Shown: piece after piece, positions 46,497-59,368 of the stretch
How positions within the stretch are numbered: position 1 is the first letter of the stretch
How the letters are laid out: the number at the start of each line of letters is the position of its first letter
Assembly: GCA_948567375.1 (NCBI GenBank)
Contig: OX419757.1
Span: forward strand, 41,230,001 to 41,294,000
DNA length: 64,000 bases
Reading direction: 5' to 3'
DNA from: Lunularia cruciata
Lineage: Eukaryota; Streptophyta; Marchantiopsida; Lunulariales; Lunulariaceae
The notes under the pieces: generated by a model
Database searches by the model: none
The model's input: the letters and a program-made list of their open reading frames with translations, nothing else
Told to the model about the DNA's origin: nothing
Translations under genes and position numbers: made by a program

Positions 46497-47257
46497 ATTG
46501 GTACCAAAGTATGAATGGGATAGATGGAATCTTTGATCCTTTTAAACAATCACCTTGAAGTTAATGAGATTTTTTTGATGCTTAATTTCTATTGCAATAA
46601 ATTTTTTATGTCATATTTTAGCCAAATTTTATTTAATAATATCATTTTATCAAATGAGCCTTTAGTGATTTTGATTGTCATTTTAAAAGATTTTTATGAT
46701 GCTTAATTTCTATCACAATCAATTTTTTGTCATATTTTAGCCAAAATTTCTTTAATAATATGCTTATGTCAAATGAGCCTTTAGTGATTTTGATTGTCAT
46801 TTGTGATAACATCAAGTTAGTAGTAGCTGAGTATAGCTAAAAGCAGGTTAGAACTAGTTTATATCTAAGAGTTCTAAAAATATTTTAGAAGCATCTAGAA
46901 CATTCTTATTGAGAATCTTCTAGGAACTTCTAACAGATTGAGCAGTTTTTATGTCAAGTGAAAAACTAGATTAGCTTGTACTCCAAGAAAGATGACTTCT
47001 TGGGTACTCTAGGAAAAAAAATTTGGAAATTTATATTGGGTCTTGTATTTAGTTTACATATAAATACCAAAGTCTAGGCTTAGCCCAAGCATTTAGAATT
47101 TCTCTCAATTGAGAGTTTTTAGTTTGATCTTCCATTCTATAATGTCACTCCATGGTCTATTATATTTGTATTAGAGGAAGAATGGGGTGGATGGAATCTA
47201 TGGACAACCAAATTAGTTTCCAAGAAACCATTAGGAGTTTTGTATTCATATACTATA
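46497..47257 (+). mobile_element. Diverged family B fragments: leader, LTR and second leader
   Basis: At 46497 TTGGTACCAAAGTATGAATG is a degenerate primer-binding site and leader. At 46803 an LTR starts TGTGATAACATCAAG, with a TATAAATACC box at 47048-47057. A second leader with TTGTATTAGAGGAAGAATGG begins near 47167 and runs to 47257, where family C begins. No coding region remains. These are the most diverged family B pieces in the window. Confidence 0.65.
46568..46806 (+). repeat. Tandem duplication of a family B leader segment, period 121 bp
   Basis: The first unit starts at 46568 and the second at 46689. Both contain GATGCTTAATTTCTAT, GTCATATTTTAGCCAAA and GAGCCTTTAGTGATTTTGAT. The duplicated segment corresponds to the leader just after the primer-binding site. 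Confidence 0.85.
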
Positions 47258-48210
47258 TGTAATACCATTAATTAGATACATTAACTACATGTGAAAATTT
47301 TCATGGTAATATATTTAAAGATATTATACATGGTGGCCTAAGTATGTCACCAAAAGAGGACTTCCACTAATAGGGTAGAAGTCTAAAACAAACCAAAAAG
47401 TTCAAAGCCAATTTTAAGGCCTAAATGAAAGCATCAGGCCTCAAAAAATAAAATCTTACTTCTCGTAATACCAATAGCTAGACATATAATCTAGAGGTGA
47501 AATTTGGTTTGGTAACATCTGGAAGGATATTATACATGATGGACTAAATAGATCAAATAGAGGTATCACCAAAAGAGTATTTCTACTAATACGGCAAAAA
47601 TTGAAATAGATTTCAGAAAACTTCAGAATCAATAGCAAGACATATGACCTAGAGGTGAAGTTTAGTTTAGTAATATCTGAAAGGATGTTATACATGATAG
47701 AGTAAATATATCTGAAAGAGGTATTACCAAAAGGGTACTTCTACCACTAGGGAAAAAACCAAAATATACCTGAAATCTTTAGATAATTTTGGAAGCCTCA
47801 ATTGATGAATTAGACCTTGAAAATATGATAACCCCCCCCCCCAACATTGAAAAGGCCTTTACTCCCCCCAACTTTGTCTTGTTGAGAGCTTTCCAACTAT
47901 ACCTCACCCACGTGATTGGAGATTCCTACAAGAAGATTCTCTAAAGATTCCCTCCAGTCAAAGTTAGGTTGACCAACCAAATAGGATCAAAACCAACATG
48001 TCACCCATGCATAAAACCAATAAAAGTGCAGAGCTTGCTTACAAGTCACCAATCTATGTATCTGATCTAAGGGTGGAGCTTCCTTTGGAGGAGTCCCTTT
48101 TATTATATAATATATATAATATAGTCAAGTGCTCCTTTGGGGCTTTGTAATTTGAGTGTGAAACTTATATTTTCTCTTTTGTATCTCTCTAATATCCTCA
48201 GAAAATTAAA
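47258..48210 (+). repeat. 5' LTR of family C element 1
   Basis: It starts TGTAATACCATTAATTAG and contains three diverged copies of a unit of about 165-205 bp (starting near 47258, 47466 and 47628), where the other family C LTRs have two. A run of eleven C lies near 47832-47842. A TATATAATATATATAATAT stretch near 48105-48122 is the likely promoter region. Confidence 0.85.
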
Positions 48211-48211
48211 A

Positions 48212-48223
48212 TGGTATTAGAGT
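48212..48223 (+). promoter_or_regulatory. Primer-binding site of family C
   Basis: TGGTATTAGAGT, initiator tRNA-Met type with one or two differences, directly following the LTR. Confidence 0.75.
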
Positions 48224-48864
48224 GAATGTTTCAATCCAAGAGTGTGGATCACCTCTCTTGGAACAACAAGAGCTACTAAGACTAAGTAATTTTGGTGAAA
48301 AACCATAAAGCAATTGATAAGTTAGGAGTATTTTAAAGAGAGGATGGGGTGGAGGCTCCTAGAGGACAATTCTTGCACCCCATATTTTATTCTTGAATCC
48401 ATTTCACATCAAGGTCATGTACATAGAACAAAAACAAGTGAGAGTATATCTTGTTTACCATTTTGGAGCAAAGTTCATGGACTTAGTGATGAATTCACCA
48501 AACCGTTTATTCTACCTATAGTGATTTACAATAGAGAGTGGGATTTGAAAATCTACATTTTGTTATGATGTCCTAAATCCTCTCCCTTTCAACACTTAAG
48601 TAGAAATTTGTTACTTAGTTAGACCAAAAGTGATGTCTAGGGATTTTGTAGTCATGAATTTTGGTGAGGAATACTATCAGCAAGTGATAGCTTCTGAAGT
48701 CCCAATGGTAGGCCCAATAGTTTGTGCACACTCCTAAGTGATCATATTAACTTTCTATTGAAGTAGGACATAATAATTGAGCGTTTGCAAGAACCATGGA
48801 TCTGTAGTTGCAGGAGCTAATGCAAGGAATGCAAGGGATGTTGAACAAGTTTTGAGAAATCAAG

Positions 48865-49800
48865 ATGACCATGGAGGTATTACAAAGTCAAGTACAGACC
48901 TTTAGGAATGATCAAGCAATGCAAGAAGGAGAACCATCTCTAAATGTAGTACTTGCAATTGAAGTACTTGGAGAGGCACCCATACCAATGACATTGAACC
49001 CGGTCAATGATGAAACTAGATTGTTACTACTGATGAAGAAGACTTGCAACATCAAGCCTTATAAGGGGCAACATTTTATGGAAGTAGTGGAGAATTGGAT
49101 CTCAAGAATGAATCAATACTTCCAATTGTTCTTGATGGAGATCATCGAGCATGCTACAAGCGTGTTTGCATGTGGACACTTGACCAACAAAGCACTCACA
49201 TGGTATGATGCTTTGGAGCAATCCATGTTGGTAGAACGAAGAGAGGTCACATGGACGACAATGCAAGAAGGGCTACTAAAGAATTTCTAGTCTATGGATT
49301 TTGTGCAGATGACTTGAATCTGACTATGGGGATTAAAAAAAAAGAACAGCTTACAAGAGTACATAGAGGTATTTCTTGATCTACAAGTTGCAATAACCAA
49401 CATGAGTCTAATAGAAGCTCTGGACAATTTCAAATGAGGATTGAAGAAGCAGGTTTGCCAAGAAGTCATGGTACAAAATCCTTGCACTATATTTGACGCC
49501 ATTGCTTATGCTCAAAGAATAACAAGGGCACTTGGAGGAGGTGAAGAAGTAGTTCCATCTCAACATTATTGGGCTAAATGCCTCATGTCAATGGACCAAT
49601 ACTTATAGAATTGGGCAACATTTGGGTTCAAGACCAAGGAGCAAAGAGCAAAGATGGGTGGAAGAACAAAGAGATGGAGTCCCACAAGGAGAAGAACCCA
49701 AGAGGAGCAACATTGTTGCTACAATTGTGGCCGTATTGGGCACATATCCATCAATTGTCATGCTCGTCTCCCTAGAGGCCCTTGGCGTCCATACAGGTGA
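48865..49800 (+). pseudogene. Gag of family C element 1
   Basis: The open frame 48865-49290 carries the capsid-type segment (KPYKGQHFMEVVENWISRMN, NKALTWYDALEQSM). Stops follow at about 49290. The C-terminal part near 49707-49760 keeps a complete CCHC knuckle, CYNCGRIGHISINC, which would bind element RNA during packaging. Confidence 0.85.
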
Positions 49801-49859
49801 TCTTTGAACAACATGGAGTGATGCACCAAAGAGGAAGATGCATAAATCACCTTGAAAGA

Positions 49860-52800
49860 GAAAGATCACCAGTAAATGTACCTTGTGGCCTTATTGGCTC
49901 AATAGGGAAGTGGAAAAGCAAAATGAGGAAGAAGACAAGTGCACAAAGATCTAAAAAGGCAAACTCACAATTTATTATCATGAATGGAGTCTTAGAAGGC
50001 AATCAGGTGAGTGTATTGATAGATCCTAGGGCAACAAAGAATTTATTGTCTTGCTCTATTGCAATAAGATTGGGAATTGATCTAGAGAAGGATAAGAGCA
50101 AAGAAGTAGAGTTGCCTAATGGGTAAACAGAGACGAAGAGTCATTACCTAGAAAGATAACACTCTCTATAGGAGAATATCAAGAAGTAATTGAGTGGCAA
50201 GTGATACAATTAGCTCATTATGATGCAATGTTAGGCATGCCATGGATGGAGCATTATAACCCTATGGTAGATTGGAGAAGGAAAGTAGTGAGCACCCGCC
50301 AATATAAAATCATTGGGGTGAAAGAAAAAATCACATAGGCAAGAAATGCTTCTCTATGTCATAGGGACAACAACTATTTGTAAGACAAATAGATTTTTCA
50401 TGGGTCTAATCAGAGAAGTCCAAAGCACACAACTCAATGGAAAAATTCTTGAGACATTGAGGGATGTGGTAAATGAGTTTCAAGATATCTTTCCATATGA
50501 TCAACCCTTAGGATTACCAACAAAAAGGAGAGTAGATCATAAAATTGAAATACTTCCAGGGAAGACACCTCCTTGTAAGGCCCCATATTATCTATCATCT
50601 CATGAGTTGGAGGAGTGTAAGGCTCACATTGAGGATATGCTACAAAAAGGGTCTATCCAGCCCAATGTATCACTATATGGAGCACTTATCTTGTTTGTGT
50701 AGAAGAAGGATGGTAAATACACATGTGCATTGACTATCGGGGCCTCAATTAACAAATAATTAAGAAAAAATACCCCTTATCCCGTATGGATGACCTGTTT
50801 GATCAACTCAATGAAGCAAAACACTTCACCAAATTGGACCTACAAAGCGGTTACAATCAAATCCGGATAGAAGAAGATGTATAGAAAACTGCCTTTTGAA
50901 CCAAGTATGGCCACTTTGAGTACCTTGTGATGCCATTTGGCCTCACCAATGCACCTACTACTTTCATGAGTATGATGAATGATATATTTTATCCATATTT
51001 AGATAAGTTTGTCATTGTCTTCCTAGATGGCATCTTAGTATATAATAGGACAATGATGAAACACAACAACACCTACTAGACATCCTTTAGATTCTAAGAC
51101 ATAATCAATTGTATGCCAAAATCTCAAAGTGCAAGTTTGGCAAGTTGGAAGTAGACTACTTGGGGCATAGAGTAAGTGCAAAGTGTATCCAAGTATTAAT
51201 AGATAAATTAGATGTCATTCAAAAATGGAGCACTCCATAAGATCAAACTCAACTCAAGAGCTTCTTGGGATTGATGGGGTTCTATCATCAATTTGTCAAG
51301 AACTTCTCTAATGTTGCATAGCCTTTAATGACACTACTTAGCAAGGGGAAGAAGTGGAAGAAGGGAGCTGTTGAGTTGGCCTTTCAAGAATTGAAAGATG
51401 CCTTGCTACATGAACCAATCTTGAAATGGTATGACCCAAAATGTCCAATCAAGTTGGCTATAGATGCATCAAGCATAGTAATAGGAGTAGTCCTACAATA
51501 AGAGTGGCATGACGGATGGTATCCAACTGCATATTTCTCTCAAAAGCTGTTAATGGCTAAATGCAACTATCCCACCACAAAATGAGAAGAGCTAGCCATT
51601 GTCCTTGCAAACAAGCATTGGAAGCACTATCTTGGCAAGAAGGCATTTGTAGTAGAGATAGACCACAAACCTTTAGTCTACCTTGAGTTGCAAAAAAATC
51701 CATCTCATTGCCAGATTTGGTAGGCAAAGTGGCAACAATGATTTAACATGTCAATCATCTATGTGGAAGGTAAGAAACAACTTGCATATGCATTCACCTA
51801 AATGCCAATGGTAAAATATTTGGTGGTAGAGGTCAAGATGAACCCTAAATTCTGGCCAAAGATTCGAGATGCTACAAAAAATCACCCACAGATTGTAAGA
51901 GCTCAATCATCCAAAGGCATTACCAACATCCGAGGACTCATGTTTTGTGATGGTAGATTATGGGTCTTAAATACCACAAAACTATGCACCACCATCCTAA
52001 CAGAATGACATGATTCTGCCATTGCAAGTCATGTTGGAGTGGACAAGACCTTGGATGCAATTTAGCGCCATTATTGTTGGCCCAAGATGAGCAATGATAT
52101 GATGGAATACATTTGGAGTTGCCTACTTTGTCAGAAAAACAAAGCTTCTAATCAAGCTCTTGTGGGACTCCTTCAACCCCTCCCTACTCCTCCTACACAA
52201 TATTGGGAACAAGTGATTTTATGGATCTAGTCTGTGAATTACCCAAGACCACCTCAAGGTTCAACTCTATTGTAGTCTTTGTTAACCGACTCAGCAAAAT
52301 GATTCATGTATGCCCTACCACCAAGGATGTGATTGCTCCACAACTAGCTCAATTGTACTTAGATGCAATTTTCTCTCACTATGGCCTATCTTGAGTGCTC
52401 ATCATCAATAGAGGCACTCAAGTCACTAGTTTGTTTTAGCAAACACTCTTTGGTTTCTTCAAAACCAAGTTGGCCATATCTACGGCTTACTACCTACATA
52501 TCAATGGACAAACCATGCAGGCTAATTGCACTATTGAAGACATGTTGCACGGCTTCACATTAGATGAGCAACAAAGGTGGGACACCTTACTTCCATTGGT
52601 GGAGTTTTCTTATAACAATTTAGTGAATGAATCCACGCAAGCCATCTATTCTTCCTCATGTATGGCGAGCATCCTCTCACACCTTCAAGTTTGATAAAGA
52701 TCCATCTGGTGGCTACTAAGGTTGATGCAGTCAATAGCTTTGTTTCTAAAGTCCAATAGGGTGTGGAGAGCACCAAGCGCAAGTTGCAGATTGCCCAAAA

Positions 52801-53270
52801 TCAACAAAAGTAGTATTTTGGTGCACACTGTAGGTACATGGAGTTCAATGTCAGGGATAAGATGTGGATATCAACAACCAACCTCACATTAGTTGGCCCT
52901 CGTAAGCTCAGACCTCTTTTTACGGAGCTTTTCTCAATTCTTAGTCAAGTCGGTGCGGTGGCCTATCACCACAAGCTACCACCACACATGAAGATCCATC
53001 TAGTGTTCCATGTTTCCTTACTACATAGATATGCCTCCCAATCAGGTCATTATCATTCCGACACTCATTGATAGCATGAAGGAATATGAAGTGGAATGTA
53101 TTCTCTAGAAACGTATCTGTGGTACTCACCATCCACGAGTGGACTATCTTGTATAGTGGAATGGTTACCCACTTTATGAGGTGACCTGGGAGCCAGCTGC
53201 CAACTTGACACATGCACCGATGTTGATACAATCTTCTGAGCAATAGCTTTGTAATGAGGACATTATGTCT
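49860..53270 (+). pseudogene. Pol of family C element 1
   Basis: Protease lies around 49970-50126, with the active site DPRAT in place of DSGAT. RT covers 50500-51110 ([33 protein letters not shown]); the catalytic motif reads FLDG, with the second Asp lost. RNase H is at about 51450-51700 (IKLAIDASSIVIGVVL). The integrase zinc finger is near 52020-52140 (HVGVDKTLDAI, CLLCQKNKAS), the core at 52203-52700 (FMDLVCELPKT, LVEFSYNN). The chromodomain is at about 53060-53240 (EYEVECIL, WNGYPLYEVTWEPAANL). Numerous stops make the gene inactive. Confidence 0.87.
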
Positions 53271-53286
53271 TAAAAGGAAGGAGATT

Positions 53287-54023
53287 TGTAATACCAATAG
53301 ATAGACATGATCTAAATGTGAAATTTGGTTAAGTAACATCTGGAATGATGTTATACATGATAGAATAAATAGATCAGATAGAGGTATCACCAGAAGAATG
53401 CTTCTACTAATAAGGCAGAAATTGGAATAGACTTGAAAACCTTAGAATCAATAGCTAGACATATGATCTAGAAGTAAAATTTGGTTTAGTAACATCTGAA
53501 AAGGTGTTATACATGATGGACTAAATAAATGAGAAAGAGGTATCACTAAAAGGGTACTTCTACTAATAGGGCAGAAATCAAAATATGCTTGAAATCTTTA
53601 GTCAATTTCAAAGGCCTAAACATATGAATTAGGCCTTGAAAATGTGCAGATTCCCCCTCTCCCAACAAAAGGCTGGCCTTCCCTCCCCTAGCTTTTTCTT
53701 GTCAAGAGCTTTCCAAAAATACCTCACCCATGCAATTTGGAGATTCTTACAAGAAGATTCCTTAAAGATTCCCTTTGGTCAAAGATAGGTTGACCAATCA
53801 GAAAGGATCAAAACTGAAATGTCACCCATGCATGCAACCAATCTAAGGGTAGAGTTCACTTACAGGTCACCAGTCCATGTATCTGGTCCAAGAGTGGAGC
53901 TTCCTTTGGAGGAGTCCTCTTTGCTATATAATACAATCAAGGTGCTCTTTTAGGGCATTGGAATTTGAGTGTGAAACTTGGGTTTCCTCTTCCGTATCTC
54001 TCTACTATCCTTGGAATATTACA
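53287..54023 (+). repeat. 3' LTR of family C element 1
   Basis: It starts TGTAATACC and ends GGAATATTACA. It has two copies of the internal unit and a TATATAATAC box near 53924. Its length of 737 bp is close to the 757 bp of the solo LTR at 28323. Confidence 0.9.
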
Positions 54024-54953
54024 CTTCTCCCTTTTGGAGTAATGGTGTTTTTTTCTCTCCCTATTTGTCTCATCAAGATCTTTCTGATGATACCTACCTA
54101 TGTTATTTTAAGCTTCCTACAAAAAGATTCCACAAAGATTTCCTTTGGTCAAACTTGTTTGACCAACCAAATAGGACCGAAATTGGCATGTCACCAACCC
54201 ATACATCTAAATTTAAGGGTGTAGCTTGTTTACATATCATTAATCCGTGTATCTAATCTAAGGGTGTAACTCCATTTGAGGGGATCCTTTTTGCTGAATA
54301 AAAAAGACAAAGTGCTCTTTTGGGGCATCAAAGTTTTTTGATAGTTCCAATCTTGTGTGTTCTCAAGCTATTATAATGGTATTAAATTAGGTGCTCTAAT
54401 CCAAGTGAGTGGATCACCCTGCTTGGAAGAATACAACCAATTGAGATTGAGTAATTTCAAGGGTACAAAGAGTAGTGCAAATTGCAAGGTTGGGTGTTTT
54501 GGCAAGAGGATGGGATGGATCTTCTTAGAGGATGATTTCAAATATCAAATTTTCCCTTCCTCAATCATTTTAGTATCAAGATTATGTACATTTAATGCAA
54601 GTAAGTGTGAGTGTACCTTGTTTACCATTTTAGAGCAGATTCATGGACATAATAATGAATTTGCCAAACTTGTGATTTTATCTATTGTGATATACAATAA
54701 AGAGTGGAATTTGATAATTTATATTTTTTTACAATGCAATGGATCTGAATATATTGAGTTCTCTTCCTTTCAACACTCAAATAGAAATTCATTATGTAGT
54801 TAGAACAAAGGTGATGTTTAGGGATTTTGTAGTTCACAATTTTGACAAGGAGTATTATCAATGAGTGATAGTTTCTAATGTCCCAATTGTAATTCCAATA
54901 GTTAGTGCCCATTCTTGAGTGATCATATTAAACTTATATTGAAGTAGGAAATA
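54024..54953 (+). mobile_element. Family C element 2, left part: truncated LTR and leader
   Basis: Starting directly at the end of the previous LTR, 54024-54370 matches the second half of a family C LTR. The primer-binding site ATGGTATTAAAT is near 54373. A leader follows that matches 48220-48770 of element 1. It is cut at 54953 by family B copy 5 and resumes at 62895. Confidence 0.8.
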
Positions 54954-55369
54954 TATAAAAAAAACCAAGACCAAGGAGAGAAATAAGAGAATGGAAGATC
55001 ACATTGGGACACTTGAGTATGGGAAACTCCAATTGCCTAGCATGAGCTTTGGCTTTGGTATTTATAAGGAGCATGAAAGGCTCTTGAGAAGCTTCCTTGA
55101 GTAACTTCCTTGGAGTGCAAGCCAAGTTAACCAGAAAACTTCTCAAGAAGCTTCTTTCTAGGAGCCGCCTACTTGGCATGCAAGCTAAGCTAGTTGGAAG
55201 CTTCTAGAAATTTCCTTCTAGAAGCTGTCTACTTGGGGTGCAAGCTAAGCTAACCATGAACCTTCCCAAGAAGCTTCCTAGATACTTCCAAAATATTATA
55301 GACTAATTTGGCCTATTTGCTCCTTTGTTAGCCCTAACTAACTTCATCACTTAATTCCATATTGTAACA
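54954..55369 (-). repeat. 3' LTR of family B copy 5
   Basis: It starts TATAAAAAAAACC in + orientation and ends ATATTGTAACA. It holds the most complete heat-shock cluster in the window. Confidence 0.9.
55197..55214 (-). promoter_or_regulatory. Perfect four-unit heat-shock element in LTR
   Basis: GAAGCTTCTAGAAATTTC gives four alternating units at exact 5-bp spacing with no mismatch. A further TTCTAGAA pair follows at 55216-55223. Confidence 0.65.
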
Positions 55370-58300
55370 TATTCCTCTACCGCTAGTTGGTGACGTCCTT
55401 GTTGCAATTGAAGCTTCAAACTCCTAGATGGCTATTTTTGTATTCTAGAGATGAGAAAGAAGTTCCCATGTCACGTCATGAAGGGGATACTCTTTCCAAA
55501 GGACTTTGTACTCCATATGTTGTTAGCAGTTGTGTTGAATGTGGTGACAAGCATGGATACGATCAACTTTGTACTCCTCATGATTGTTGATAGGGACGGG
55601 AGGAGGAAGAGGTTGGACATGAGAGGAAAAAGAAAATGAGTTAGGAACAAAGGATTTCAACTTGGAAATGTAGAAGATAGGGTGGATATGCGTATGACAA
55701 GGCAAGGCAAGGCAAGTAGATAAGCCAAAAGAGAGATGATTTGGGTGACATCAAAAGGTCCTATCCAATTAGGAGTGAGTTTACAAACTTGAGTATCAAG
55801 TGTGAGAGATAGGTTACTAGAGGAGAGCATGACCTTATCACCAACTTGAAAGGTGAGATCATGATGATGGTGGTCCACATATTGTTTTTGCCAATTCTAA
55901 GCAACAAGGAGATGAGATTTGGCTTGTTGGAAAAATTGGGATATGATGATCAAGAAGGTGGAAGTATGAGGGACATGAGATGGAGGTAGAGCAAGAAGGG
56001 AATTGGGAACAAGTGGATCTTGGCCAAAATTGAGGTAGAAAGCCAAGAATCTGATGTTTTCCTACGTGGGATTATTGTATGCAAACTCCGCAATTGGAGG
56101 ACATTCATCCCAATTGGTATGATGGATGTTGACAAAGGTATGAAGCATATCTTCCAAGGTTCAATTTTCACATTTAGTTTGTCCATCAGTTTGAGGATGA
56201 TAGATCATGGACAAAGCAAGCTTGGTGCTAAGTATTAGGAAGAATGCTTGCCAAAATTTCCCAATGAATTGAAGATGAATCCTAATGAATTAGAGATGAG
56301 TACACAAGGCATCTCATGATGCTTGAAGATAGTGTCAAAGTAGATTTGTGCCAATGTTAGAGAATCCATAATATCAAAGGTTGATGCCAAATAGATTTTG
56401 CTTACTAAGCTTATCCACAAAGACCAAAATTTTTGTGTGACCTTTCTTTGTCTTGGGCAAGGATGTGATGAGATCCAAGCTCATGTGTTCCCATTGAGTA
56501 GAAGGAATGGGGAGTGGTTGAAGGAGTCTACTCGGTTTTTGGTTGTTGGCCTTGTTGCAATCGCAACTCTCACACAATTGGACAAACTCTCAAACATCTT
56601 GTGCCATGTTGGGCCACCACCATTGGTATGGGATAGTACCCAAGGTCTTGTCCACATCTATGTAACCAGCAATTGGTAAGTCATGGGCTTCTTGAAGATG
56701 CACAAGTTGAAGATCATCCTTGGCTAGAACATAAGTCCGATTCTCATAGAATACAAAGCTATCCTTGAAGGAGAAGGTGTTGTACTTCTTTTTTCATGAT
56801 GCAAGATGACCTTGTACCATCTAAAAGAAAGGATCTTGTTGTAAAGTAGTCTTAAACTTGAGTTGGACTTTGGAGTCAATTGATACAATTGTAATTGCCA
56901 CCGTGATGAAAAGAAGAGACTTCAAATTAGGTTGTTGTGATAGGGCATCAGGAATGACATGGAACCTATTGAGTTTGTACTCAAGTTTGATGTCAAACAA
57001 TTTTAGTTGTTCCTCCCATCAATGATATTGACTCTTCATGTGTTCCAAGTGTAATGTCTACGACAAGGGTTTATTATTGATTTTCATGATCACCTATTTT
57101 CCCAAGAGATAATGCCTCCATACTTTGGTGGCATATACCATTGCTAGTTGTTCTTGATCTCATGTAGAGTAATTATTTTCTATGGTGTTTAATTGATGAG
57201 ACACAAAGGCAATGGGATGTAACCCATTTGGAAATTCCTACTACAACATAGCTCTAATGGCAAAGTTAGAAGCATCAAAGTCAACCACACAAGGTAGTTG
57301 AGGATCATATGGTTAAAGAATACATCTCAAAGACACCATAAGTTTTAGCTTTTGGAATGCTTCTTCATGCTTGGCGGTCCATTGAAAGCTTGAGTTTTTT
57401 CCAAGAGGTCAATCAATGGTGCTACAACGTGTGCATAATAGTGGATGAACCATTGGTAAAAAATTGCCAATCTATTAATACTCACACCTTTGTGACGTCC
57501 TTTTGAATAGGCCAATCAATAATGGCCTTGATTTTCTCGTCTTCCATCTTGATTCCTTTTGATGAGATCTTGTGACTCAAGAAGGTGACTTCCTTTTACC
57601 AAAAGGCACACTTTGACTTCTTGCAATAAAACTTCCATTGGCATAGTTGCCTTAGGACTTCATGCACATGATTTATGTGTTCTACTTTAGTCTTGCTATA
57701 GATTAAAATGTCATCCAAAAACACCACCACATATCAATCTTGTAGTCCATCCAACACCTGATGCATCTGATCCATGAAGATTGTTGGAGCATTAGGGAGC
57801 CCAAAAGATAGAACTCTCCATCAAAATGCCCATACCTTGTGCGAAAGGTAGTCTTTTGCACATCCTCTCAACAATGGGGATTTGTCAATAGCTGCTATGA
57901 AGATCCAACTTGGGGAAGTATTGTGCTCCACTCAATTGATCAAGCAAGTCATCAATTTGAGGGAAGGGATATGCATTCTTCACTGTTTTTTTATTGAGCC
58001 TATGGTAATCAATATAGAAACAAGTCTTCCATCCTTCTTTAGAACAAATAGTACTGGTGCTCCCACGAAGATGTACTATGTTGTATGAAATCCTTCTCCA
58101 ACAACTCCATAAGTGTTGTTTGCAACTCCTCCAACTCCTTTGCTGAGAGTTGATAGATTGGTCTACTCACTAGAGTACTTCCTGGCAATATCTCAATCTT
58201 GAAGGGCATACCATGATTGTAGGGTAATCCCTTTGGCAGATCATCTAGAAACAAATTTGCAAATCTTGAACTATTTGATCAACCATTACTTGATGAGGCT

Positions 58301-59365
58301 CTTGACCCTCTTCAAATTCTCCTTGTGCAATTGGCTTGATCTATACTGCAAAAATAGACTTATCTTCCTCCAAAGATTGCTTTATAGCTACTTCACTAAT
58401 AAACTTCCCATCTAGAGACTTATCTATGATTGCTTGTTCTATGACTGCTTTCTTGACAAACTTCTCATCTTAGGACTAACTATTCTTAGGTGTCTTACTC
58501 AAAGGTGCTAGGCAATCTTATCAGAAATTCATACCTTGGTGTTGTATTTGAATTTTTTGTTGGTTCCAATCAAATTGAACCTTATGACATTCAAGCCAAG
58601 GCAAACCCAAAATGACATTAGAGGTGCCACTACAAACCTCATACACTCCAAATGCTCCTTCCCAATCTCGAAGGTAACAAGATGTGAGGTACGGAATGTA
58701 GAACTTTTTTTACCATTTGCCATCATTAATCTACTTCCAATTATTGGCTTGATACAAATACTCAATTCCTTTTCTAATTGCATAGACATGCAATTCTCTA
58801 AATTTCTAGAATCAACTGAAATCTTACAACCACAATCAAATATCATACCTTGCAAGTGAAGCAACCTTGCATAGGTCGAGCCTTTGATCCCATTAAAAAT
58901 AATCAATTTCCTAATAAGGGGCTTGAAATGTCCTATTGGGATTCCTTATTTTCTTGATCATTCCGCCCCACAACCTTCATTTGGGCAATTTTTTGAGATC
59001 ATTCATTCTTGAATGGACATTCAACAATATGATGTCCAATTTGGCAACAATAAAAGCAACTACAACTACTATTTTGCCACAATATTTCCCAATCCATTGT
59101 ACCTAGTAGTCTCAATTAGATGGCATCAATCTCCATCGGTGCCGGCTCCTCCACACATGTGTAATGTGCTAGTTGGTTTTGTGTGGATCAAGATTAAGAC
59201 CAAGTTGTCGCAACCAAGGAATCAAAGCACTCTGCTAGCTGCATGGCTTCTTCCAAGTATTTTGGCTCTTGCATAGTCACTTCTAATTTGGTTCATGACT
59301 TCAAGCCCCTCACAAATTGATCCATAGCTTCACCATCCATTATATTTGGAATTTGCATAATGGTG
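55370..59365 (-). pseudogene. Decayed gag-pol of family B copy 5
   Basis: Right to left: gag and knuckle lie at about 58980-59365 and continue beyond the insert to 60556. A protease remnant is at 58529-58906 (GCKISVDSRNLENCMSM). The RT N-terminus is at 58039-58254 ([29 protein letters not shown]). The RT core and RNase H are scattered over 57100-57950. The integrase zinc finger and core are at 56235-56577 (HMSLDLITSLPKTKKGH). The integrase C-terminus is at 55657-55878, and the chromodomain runs from about 55630 down to 55370 (PINNHEEYKVDRI). Stops separate all segments. Confidence 0.85.
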
Positions 59366-59368
59366 TTA

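Larger units (their letters stand above)
47258..54023 (+). mobile_element. Family C Ty3/gypsy chromovirus, element 1
   Basis: LTRs are at 47258-48210 and 53287-54023, with a primer-binding site at 48212 (TGGTATTAGAGT) and a polypurine tract AAAAGGAAGGAGA just before the 3' LTR. The internal region holds gag, protease, RT, RNase H, integrase and a chromodomain, all with stops. Flanking 5-mers (CTATA and CTTCT) do not match. The right flank is another family C LTR, so recombination between elements is likely. Confidence 0.85.

Noticed and set aside
47253-54028. Target-site duplication for family C element 1
   Set aside because: CTATA and CTTCT do not match, and the right flank is another family C LTR.
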